From NCBI GenBank assembly GCA_018417955.1, contig JACTVC010000001.1, positions 1,054,001 to 1,118,000 of the forward strand: DNA of 64,000 nucleotides, read 5' to 3'. Shown here piece by piece: positions 56,391 to 64,000 of the stretch. The notes beneath the pieces were generated by a model that saw only the letters and a program-made list of their open reading frames with translations, ran no database searches and was not told the origin of the DNA. Position 1 is the first letter of the stretch. Each line of letters begins with the position of its first letter. The position numbers and the translations under genes were made by a program. Source of the DNA: Laccaria trichodermophora (Eukaryota; Basidiomycota; Agaricomycetes; Agaricales; Hydnangiaceae).

Positions 56391-56849
56391 CATTAAGCTT
56401 TGTTTGGACTGTGCGGGGGAAGGGAAAAGAAGTAGTTGGGCGATGTCTATCGCCTTTGATCATGGTTGATTGATAAAAGTATGCATATCATGAAAAATCT
56501 ATATTGGTTCGCCTGCTCGTCACTGAACCGCGCACTCCTCGCGGCCGATGCAAGTTTTAGACACATCGTGCCCGAAATCCGCGCAAACGTCATCACACGA
56601 CGATCAGCAGGGAATGCGACTTGTCCTCTTGACAAAAGCCTCGCTGTTCCAAAGTCGAGACGTTCCGCTTGGTACGAGTATATGATAAAACTTCAATTTG
56701 AATCCGTCCGTACGTGTACTTAAGGGAGAACATATGCATGTAACGAACTCATTCCAAAAACCAAAAACTAAGAATTTGACAGTTACCGTAAGAGTACTAC
56801 CCCAACAAACAGAAGAGAGTCTCCTACTCACCTGAGTGTCCTTCAAACC

Positions 56850-57857
56850 TCATTCGATATCTAAGCTATTGGTCCACTTGTCCTTGCAGTCAGAAAGGTA
56901 CTGCATCTCAACGAGTTCTTCCACCCTCATCCAGAACCTTGGTACATTCCGAGAATCTACCTTGGCCTCGTCCTCAAAATGCCCCAGGTCCATGACTATA
57001 AAGCGACGATCGGCCATCTCTCGGACGGACTCGACCAGAGAAGCATGCTGAACAGCATCAAAGTTCTCTAGAATAACGAAATACCGGAGGTTGCTGGCAA
57101 TGTTCCTCATCGGTGCGGTTTTCTCCCAATGGTTATACGATACAGCAAAGTGAGTCAGGTTCTGAAATGCGTCAAAAGATACAAGTCCCATAGGGGAGGG
57201 AGGGCTAGGAGATCGCACGCTGAGTGCATTGGACAGATCCTCCCATTGAAGCCATGGTATGCCGCTGATGACGACGAGATGTGTCAGGGGGAAGAGGATG
57301 TCGGTGGGGATGTTGAATGGATGGTCACCATACCCATGGCGATGTGCGGATGGCCCGGATATTAATGACAGCTGCTGGACAGATGAGGACATAATGTGAT
57401 TGAGATAACGGGTGGGATTCATCGTTCTACTCCAAGCTGAGAAAGCGGTGATGGATCGCGAGCATTCCTGTAGAATGGGTTTGGCTTGATGTATATTAAT
57501 GGCGCTTGAAAGTGATAGGGTCGTTATGCGACCGTCGAAAAATCCACGGGGTTTCCTCCGAACGTGTTTGAGAAAAGATGATGCAGCCGTCGCGCTCAGG
57601 AGTTCTATATTCTCGTAGAGAATGGGTTGAATCCTGCATAGAGGGGCCGTCAAGAAATACGGCAGACTGCAAAACATGGAAACGCACCAGGTATGCACAT
57701 AGTGTGCAACTAGGACGAGACTGAGACCAGTTCCACGATCCATCCTTGTCGCCATCTCAAAAATTGGGCGCTGAAGTTCATGTGGTAGGTCGAGCTCGGA
57801 TATTCCTTGGGTAGCCGAGATGTCGGTGGAGGTGCCAGCGCACAAGAGACTAGCCAT
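56850..57857 (-). CDS. F-box-like protein, tandem paralog 2
   Basis: Exons 57857-57688 and 57633-56850 encode 317 residues, starting MASLLCAGTSTDIS at ATG 57857. Same gene structure as paralog 1, with the intron at the same position and phase. Its N-terminus LDLPHELQRPIFEMATRMDR is closer to an F-box-like consensus than paralog 1. Amino-acid changes are scattered, most in the loop regions (for example SARHHGYDDR vs SAHRHGYGDH), and no frame disruption is seen in either copy, so both may be functional. In-frame codons continue upstream of the ATG without another ATG. Confidence 0.8.
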   Translation of the reverse strand: MASLLCAGTSTDISATQGISELDLPHELQRPIFEMATRMDRGTGLSLVLVAHYVHTWCVSMFCSLPYFLTAPLCRIQPILYENIELLSATAASSFLKHVRRKPRGFFDGRITTLSLSSAINIHQAKPILQECSRSITAFSAWSRTMNPTRYLNHIMSSSVQQLSLISGPSAHRHGYGDHPFNIPTDILFPLTHLVVISGIPWLQWEDLSNALSVRSPSPPSPMGLVSFDAFQNLTHFAVSYNHWEKTAPMRNIASNLRYFVILENFDAVQHASLVESVREMADRRFIVMDLGHFEDEAKVDSRNVPRFWMRVEELVEMQYLSDCKDKWTNSLDIE

Positions 57858-58070
57858 ACTGCTCGCTGTTAGAGAGACGGAGAGCTTGGATAAGGAAGAA
57901 AGGGAAAGAAATTGAATAGAAAGGCATGGCTGAGTTGCACTGCTATCGCAAGGAACACGCAAGGAACATCGAACTGTCCGCTGTCAATGATGCGATTGAT
58001 GAACTGCTGTAGAACGTCTTGTTTATGATTGCCATGTTTACCAACGAAAAGCGCTCTCACTTCAACTCTT

Positions 58071-59853
58071 TCCAAAGCATAATCACTGTAGCGCGCCTAC
58101 GGCTAAGGTAGGCGGGAACTATATGGCAGGATTTGAATTCGTGATTGATCCAATCGCTTCTCAAGACTATTTTGGGACCACTACCATTAGGTAATCTCTA
58201 CTCTCCAGGACCTGACGACGCTTGAAATATAGCACAGATGTGATACAAAAATGCAAGTAGAGTAGATCACAAGAAATAACATGGAAAGGATTGTAAAAAG
58301 AGTGGAATTAGAGGACGACAGTCTTTGAAAACGAGGGTCGGCGCCCTGAGTCGACGAGTCAAACACGTACACACAAAGCCTTGGCGCTACGACAGCGCTT
58401 GCAGCGTTGGCGTAGGTTCCGCACGTAGATACAAGGTAGAGATATACGCAAGATATACGGCTGATTAGTTTTCTTCAACTTCGACATTCTTGGATGTATA
58501 GAATTTTTCAGATCCTTCTCAGAACATAAAAACCAAAATAGAGCATATTTGTGACTCCTGGTCAACTGCCAGTGAATGGGAGTACAAGATATCAAGACTG
58601 GATTCGGTCCGCTGGAGATCAGAAAAATCGGCAGAACTCGCATGGTCGAGGACCTTATATTATTATATCCGACACAGAACAGTACCAGAATTCCAAGCTG
58701 TCTGCCAGTGGTAGCGTCCACCTTGCGTCCACCGTAAAAAAAAAGACTACTGAAGAAATCTTCATTGACTTGTTTTTATGCTAAGTCGTTGCTTTTGTCG
58801 CGGAGCATAGCCTTCGGAATCTATTACCAAACATGATAAAATTTAAAGGAGCATACATAGTTTCCATAGCATATTAGCGCCGTGTAAGTATGATAATGTT
58901 GAGTTTGTGCATCGTGTCGCAAAGACTTGCAAGTCAATGACTGTCCAATTATTATCATTATTAGTTCAGAGGTTCACCTGCAAGTTTATCCATACTACTA
59001 GAAACCATTTTTACTGTCTTTGAACAGCCTTGGTGGTTGAAATATAACCACTGCAGCGCGCCTTCGGGCGCAAAGCCCGCTACGGCGATTATGTAAAGTG
59101 CAGCGACCAACCCCAATAATGGTAGAGACGAATGCCAATAATACCGTATTGTGTACAAATTTGGAGATATACTATAGCTAGTAGTACAATATTGATAAAT
59201 CATAGTCGGTTTGCTGCCGTGGTCGAGAGTCTTGAATGTGTATCAATGATTGTTGTCATCCATGTCGGAATGGTCATCGTAAAATCCGAAGGTAACCCAT
59301 GAACCCCACACAGACTCGACATTCCATGTGATCATAATTGGAAAGAAAGTTGGACAGCTGTAAAACGTACAGGGATCGCGCAACATATCTAGACGATGTT
59401 CATAAAACGCGAGCATGTTTGACTCTGAACGAGCCTGTTCCTTTCAAAAGCCCAACAACAAACATAAATCCTGGAATATCCCAGAAGGGAGCTCGGAACG
59501 TCGAAACAATGCTAACAATAGAGAGGTGGCAAGAGACACCATACTTGTCGACATCTGCGCGACAGCCTGACAATCGGTCATTGCACGACGATGGCAATGA
59601 CCATAAAAAAGATGAACAAGAGCAGACTGAGACCCTCATACAAAACACCATGAAGTCTAAGTGCCTCCACAACAGCATAGCTGCTGCCACCCAACACGAA
59701 AAATGAAGAGCTCAGGTCACAGATTAAAGATTTAAATTGAACATGTTCCGTGTTTAAATTGTCAATGTGCAGAGAGCAATTTAGTATATCAATGGTTGGC
59801 AATGGCCCCTAGATGTCCTTGTGATTATAATGCTTAAGTCAAGGCATGTCAAC
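58071..59853. other. Long stretch without a supported gene
   Basis: About 1.8 kb, AT-rich. A hydrophobic minus-strand frame exists near 59802-59400 (with pieces such as SSSFFVLGGSSYAVVEALRL) but lacks a clear start, splice sites or family resemblance. The GC-rich repeat at 59066-59091 lies here. Otherwise nothing recognised. Confidence 0.4.
59066..59091. repeat. 26-bp GC-rich repeat, identical copy at 60639-60664
   Basis: An exact 26-base match beginning GGGCGCAAAGCCCGCTACGG and ending CGATTA occurs twice, 1.57 kb apart, same orientation, in otherwise AT-rich DNA. Partial relatives (GCGGGC and TAGCGGG pieces) lie near 58095, 60490-60510 and 60868-60905. Confidence 0.9.
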
Positions 59854-60426
59854 TTACAGCTGGCTCCACGCATTCATGACCCCCACCGTCGCCGCCACCA
59901 GAGGACCCGTGCCCAGCTGGAGGCTAAAACACTTATCAATAACAAAAAGGGCATTGTATCATGAGACAATGCTTACAGATGCGGACCTCCGAGATGTCTG
60001 TTCTCTGACTTCGAAGGCGGGGATAGGACCATGAACGATGGAACGTTGCTGAAATATGTGTCAACAACCGTTCAAGTCCTAAGATAAATGTACCAATGCC
60101 ACGGGAAAGATAACACCCATAGCCGAGCACAGCTCCTTCATCAGGCCCTTCCAGTCTCCACCCAAGACCAAGTCAAACTCTTGATGTTCACCTGAGACAA
60201 GCAGAGACATAACGCATGTAGGCCACTGGCAGCCATCGCCAATCTTCACGGAGACTGCGAGATCGGCACACTCCCCAGAGAAAGACAAGCCCAAACGGTT
60301 CAAGCAAGCGACGGACACATAGGATCGAGGACCACAGGAAAGCTCAGCAGAAGCGGGAGAGCCGTCGAGCTCGAAACAAAAGGATATGGTGGAGGAACAC
60401 GAAGGCTCGAACCCAAACCGAGTCAC
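59854..60426 (-). CDS. Uncharacterised protein with a retropepsin-like motif, 5' end not found
   Basis: Three exons in phase 0: 60426-60094 (upstream limit uncertain), 60048-59977 and 59931-59854. The first holds FDLVLGGDWKGLMKE, reminiscent of the second half of retropepsin-like folds seen in many fungal repeat-associated proteins (pattern D-hydrophobic-LG-DW), after a Gly/Ser region with SYVSVACLNRLGL. No Asp-Thr/Ser-Gly catalytic motif is visible in this part. No ATG precedes it in frame before a stop, so a 5' exon is missing or the gene is a relic. The last exon codes a hydrophobic tail ending VGVMNAWSQL. Confidence 0.45.
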
Positions 60427-60490
60427 TCAGAAGGGGCCAAACATGGCTAAACTTACCCACGCAAGAGCTTTGCTGGCCCGTAGGATAAGA

Positions 60491-60510
60491 CCCGCTAACT
60501 ACGTAGCGGG
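60491..60510. repeat. Small palindrome (CCCGCTA / TAGCGGG)
   Basis: Seven-base arms at 60491-60497 and 60504-60510 around a 6-nt loop. A diverged version is at about 60870-60903. They appear related to the 26-bp GC-rich repeats by shared GCGGGC/GCCCGC cores. Confidence 0.6.
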
Positions 60511-61134
60511 CATTATCGAATCCTGAGCAAGAGAAATAAGATTCGGCAGATCCCAGCAGCGGAAATTGAATTCTCATTGGTGGAATGCGTGCGTCGGAAA
60601 TCAAAATTCTGCCATATAGTTCCCGCCAACGCTACTACGGGCGCAAAGCCCGCTACGGCGATTACATGAAAATGAAATGAATTTTTTTCAGAGTTCTTTT
60701 GATGGCTGCTCGTCGCCGAACCGCTTGCGCGGTTCGCTCCTCGCAGCCTCTGCAAGTTGAAGCTTTTCGGAAGCTCCTCACGACGATGACGAAGCGGAAA
60801 CCAAGCAAGTGCAAAAGGAGTACAAACAGGCGTAATGTTTCCCACGATGGAGCCCTTGAGAGCTGCAGGCTAAGACCCACTAAGTAATACTTACGTAGCG
60901 GGCATCTGAGCTTCGAGTTTCACTTCGTGGCATCAGAGCCGCGTTGATTTTAATTTTTACAGATGGGGCCCGACATGGCTTCTTGGTGCCGAGATATTTC
61001 CACCCCGTGCGCCAGCAAAACCTTCCGCAGCTACATTTTCACCGCTGGGCTACTTATACCACCCTCACGCTGCCAAGTTCTCAATTCTTCCCTCCTGGCT
61101 CTTTCCCTCAATCCTTCACCTTCAGCATCACCTC

Positions 61135-62242
61135 ATGCATCTGCTATTTATTTTCCTTGCTCTAGCTGTCAACGCCTCGCCCATTACGGAGGTTTTGCAA
61201 GAGCGAAGCTCTGTCGATTACTTTGACCCCCGTGAACGCAGAGGCTCTCTGCTTGATAGTTCAGCTGGTCTTGGTGAACCTTTGAACGTAATTGCCCAAC
61301 TGCGAAATTAGAACGTTTCTCACCCTGCGCATATAAAAAGGTCATCATCTCAGGAAAAAGCTCTCCGCAACTCCTCACCCCTAGTGGCTTCCTGACCTAC
61401 GCTCAGGCTGTTGGCTTGTAACCATTATTTATTTTCTTAGACTGCTTGACCACAAAAGTAAAATGTATCTATGCAACCCAGCTCGGACGGATGTCTTGGA
61501 ATTAACACGAGTGGAGAACAGCAAGCAAATCTCGGCGACGGCCACGGTCTAGTGGACACAATGGCACGCCATCCACATCTTCAACCATCCATCGTGTTGA
61601 TGACATATATGTGCTAGGGAGTTTACCGACAATCTTTCGGCATTCCTGGTCTTGGTTCCTGCTTGGAGACTTTTACAGGAGGGAACCATTTCAGGTTAGC
61701 AGCATATTCACTGAGCAACCTCATTTACCGACATTGAGCCAGGGTCTGGAAGCAAGACGGGCCCGACGCGAATAGCGGCGCCCTATTTTTAGCGTCAGTT
61801 TCAAAATCGCCTTTTCACATATCAATGTTGACGTTCTTCTGTACCTTAAGTGTTTCTCGAGAAGAGGTGTGGCATGCCTCTACTGAAGAGTTATGTACGT
61901 CTAATGGTTTGAGTCACTTAGAATCTCGCGCATAAGCACACCATTGCGCCCAACGGTTATAATATCGGACGGTGCGTTTTCTTTCTCCAGTCGTCGATGA
62001 AAGCTTTTAATGTATTTCTTTCAGCGATGAATTCGTGCAAGCAGCTCAAAGCTCGAAGCGCTACATCACGACCGTTCAAGATATAACCAATCTTCTTGAG
62101 CCCGGATCTCAAGGAGTGAACCATGGTGTGTTCATTGCGCATATATTCAGGTTGATCGTCTCATTGCTGATCCTTTCTCTCTTTTCTTACAGGAATCTCT
62201 CAGGATGGGATCGTCAAGTTACTCACCATTACCATATCGTGA
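61135..62242 (+). CDS. Small secreted protein of a common basidiomycete family, intact
   Basis: Nine exons: 61135-61287, 61341-61417, 61482-61563, 61618-61694, 61743-61793, 61851-61866, 61922-61971, 62025-62125 and 62193-62242; 218 residues. Signal peptide MHLLFIFLALAVNASP, then SLLDSSAGLGEPLNVIISGK, SSPQLLTPSGFLTYAQAVGF, CLGINTSGEQQANLGDGHGL, GSCLETFTGGNHFRVWKQDG, PDANSGALFLAVSREE, HTIAPNGYNIGRDEF and GVNHGISQDGIVKLLTITIS. I recall this as a secreted family abundant in mushrooms and wood decayers, of unknown role. All phases close without a stop. The third intron must start with GC (61564). Exon 6 is 16 nt. A broken copy is at 54000-54830. Confidence 0.82.
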
Positions 62243-63302
62243 TTTACTTGCACTAGCTTTAGACCTTTTTCTATTCGACGAAATGATCTCGTACAAAATG
62301 CTTTCTGTGTTGTGTATTCCACTCGTTTCAATTACATTCGTTGCACCCATATCCACCAATAAACACCTCGTAACAGTCCTCATGCCAATTCGAGTCCTGT
62401 CGCTTCTTAGACTTCGTCGAGATCAGGGTTACTGCTCCTTTGCATCCGGTGCATACACCGTACGGGTTGGGGCGTCTTCTCTCCCGCGATAAAACTTCGG
62501 TGAAGCACGAGATGCCGTCTTTAGACGCTAAGAAACTAAAGCTCCAGAAGTTTTGTGTCTCGGGGATTGTTTAAACTTACATTGAACCACCATGTTCTGC
62601 TGGAGAAATGTTGAGATAAAATTAGACTCATTCTTCAAATGTCACATGCACATGACTACGCGTCGCGTCAGTTTTAATGATTCGCGTTCTCGTCTTGCGC
62701 GTATTCGAACGGCCTTCAATTATTTAAATAAGCATCAGCGCGGCGAACTTAAGCACATCGTTTCCAAATAATGGCAGGTCTAATATTCGTAGCTCCAGAG
62801 GCATATCAATAATCAAATGGACCTGAATTCGCCTGGTACATAGGTTGACTAAATTAACAACTTGTTCTCTCGCGATCACAAAGCAACCTGCGATTCAGGA
62901 AGATGTTTTCAAATTCGCGTCGTCCAATAGAGAAGATATTACTAAGCAAAGAGCAAGGCGATTCGAAGGACATTCTATTTCGAGCTCGCCTTTCAACTTC
63001 CGCGTACCCCTTACATGGATTACTACTTTTCCGAGTCGTCTCCGCTTGAGCGTTGGAGAAATCGATAATTTACATCATATTCTGAAGCGTCAATCACTCA
63101 CCGGATTGGGAAAAAAAAGCGTCAGAAGAAATAGGTCAACCAGAAACAAAACCCGTATATAGCTCATCATGTTGATGCCTTTGTGCTGGGGTTGTTCGAT
63201 TCATGTAAAAGTTGGATTTGATATTCCAAGAAAACCAAAACAATGCGAACGTGGCCATTCCATCCCGACAACGCCCACAAATTTTCACCTCTTGCTCTTC
63301 AC
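62243..63302. other. Intergenic, no gene seen
   Basis: About 1 kb between the secreted-protein gene and the eIF3g stop. Short plus-strand frames (e.g. 62845-63162) lack coding character or splice partners. Confidence 0.45.
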
Positions 63303-64000
63303 TTACTTCCCATCTGGCCTCGGCTCTACAAAAAACGATTAATCCCCCATGGAAAAAGGAAATTTTTGAAAAACACTTACGGCTCCATTGCACACTTAAA
63401 ATCAGATTATCATACCCCTTCCCATTGACCTTCTCCATCGCCTTCTGTGCAACCGCCCTCTCCTCGAAACTAACGAAGGCGAATCCTTTGCCCGCACCCG
63501 TATCCCTGTCCCTTCCCACATACACCCTGGCGACCCGCCCGAACATCCCAAACAACTCCCGCAGGTCGTTTTCTTGTGTATCTTCTGAGATGTTGGTGAC
63601 CCGGAGGGTGGGGAGGTCGTCCCTGTTGGAGCCGGGTGCGCCGCGCATGGATTCGCCGGGGGTGGAACGGGAACCGGAGCGCATGGAGGGAGGGACATAT
63701 TTTCCGGTGGTTGAAGTAGAAGGGGGGAGGGAGGAGGAGGGGTCGACGGAGGCGGGGGTATCGTCGTCTGGGCCGGCACCCGTGTCTGCGGGAGGACGGA
63801 TATTGGACAGGATGACGGATTAAAGCGGGTTAAAGAAACTCACCACTGTTCTCCAACCCTCCCAGAGTATCTTTATAAGGACACTTTGCAGTGAAATGGT
63901 CACCTTTACAAAGCCTACACGAGACTTTCCCAGCGCCCGGCGCTTTCACAAGACGGGCTTTGACGTTATCTTCGGGGGCTTGTTCCGCTTCAGAGTGCTG
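63303..64000 (-). CDS. tif35: Translation initiation factor eIF3 subunit g (Tif35), 3' part
   Basis: Three exons are in the window: >64000-63844, 63785-63381 and 63325-63303; the N-terminus is beyond the edge. The first has the zinc-knuckle-like CRLCKGDHFTAKCPYKDTLG of eIF3g. The second has a Ser/Pro linker, then the RRM: LPTLRVTNISEDTQENDLRE, LFGMFGRVARVYVGRDRDTG and GKGFAFVSFEERAVAQKAME with RNP2 (LRVTNI) and RNP1 (KGFAFVSF). It ends LSVQWSQPRPDGK, typical of the family. eIF3g is a conserved eIF3 subunit that contacts 18S rRNA and helps scanning and reinitiation. Confidence 0.95.

Larger units (their letters stand above)
54830..58070. repeat. Tandem segmental duplication (two units of about 1.5 kb)
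   Basis: Unit 1 is about 54830-56340 and unit 2 about 56515-58070, in the same orientation. Each holds an F-box-like gene (minus strand), its 3' flank starting CTCCTCGC-GCCGATGCAAGTT, and its 5' flank with TTGTTTATGATTGCCATGT. Noncoding parts are also clearly alignable, so the duplication is not ancient. Confidence 0.9.

Noticed and set aside
59400..59802. Hydrophobic minus-strand frames suggesting a membrane protein
   Set aside because: No ATG plus splice arrangement gives a continuous product, and I recognise no family; AT-rich DNA readily yields hydrophobic frames.
62845..63162. Plus-strand frame of 105 codons before eIF3g
   Set aside because: No family resemblance, no splice context, and it is in typical intergenic sequence.
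1..64000. tRNA, rRNA, CRISPR arrays, bacterial-type operons or ribosome binding sites
   Set aside because: No tRNA-like B-box with matching cloverleaf was found by eye, no rRNA, no regularly spaced repeats; gene structure is eukaryotic, so bacterial signals do not apply.

Overview
The window looks like nuclear DNA of an agaricomycete-type basidiomycete fungus. Genes are compact and intron-rich: most introns are 45-65 nt, many coding genes have 9-12 exons, and several exons are only 9-16 nt. Reconstructed proteins match fungal housekeeping families (Mdm31, Rvs161, Uve1, Ctf4, Ysh1, Trl1, eIF3g) together with families typical of mushroom-forming fungi (F-box-like proteins, cysteine-rich secreted proteins, class 3 lipase, GH5 glucanase). 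All intron models were read by eye from splice signals, reading phase and protein continuity; there is no transcript support.

Layout. 1-1.7 kb: a gene fragment cut by the window edge and a decayed inverted copy of part of the 12-15.7 kb gene. 1.8-11.6 kb: intronless P450-like gene, Bax-inhibitor/Lifeguard membrane protein, CFA-synthase-like methyltransferase, Mdm31, and two uncharacterised genes. 12-20.4 kb: two long low-complexity/coiled-coil proteins. 20.6-25.8 kb: Rvs161 BAR protein and an F-box protein divergent from a 94-bp gap, then UV-damage endonuclease. 25.8-30.9 kb: a rearranged stretch with a possible orphan gene, an uncharacterised five-exon gene, a MYND zinc-finger gene, and two displaced copies of the uve1 3' end. 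30.9-47.6 kb: Ctf4, Ysh1 (CPSF73), a small basic ORF, a large uncharacterised protein, a secreted cysteine-rich protein and tRNA ligase. 47.8-52.6 kb: secreted lipase and GH5 glucan glucosidase. 52.6-62.3 kb: a gene-poor, duplicated region with a decayed metallophosphatase, a tandem pair of F-box-like paralogs, an intact secreted-protein gene with a broken copy 7 kb away, and small GC-rich repeats. 63.3-64 kb: the 3' part of eIF3g.

The genes do not form an evident pathway or metabolic cluster. Conserved single-copy genes alternate with lineage-specific, duplicating material. The most unusual signals are structural: seven GC-AG introns spread over five genes, many microexons, a 60-nt in-frame intron candidate inside a long ORF, and a duplicated uve1 3' end that now seems to supply the last splice acceptor and stop codon of ctf4. 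I found no convincing undescribed multi-gene system, tRNA, rRNA, CRISPR or intact transposon.
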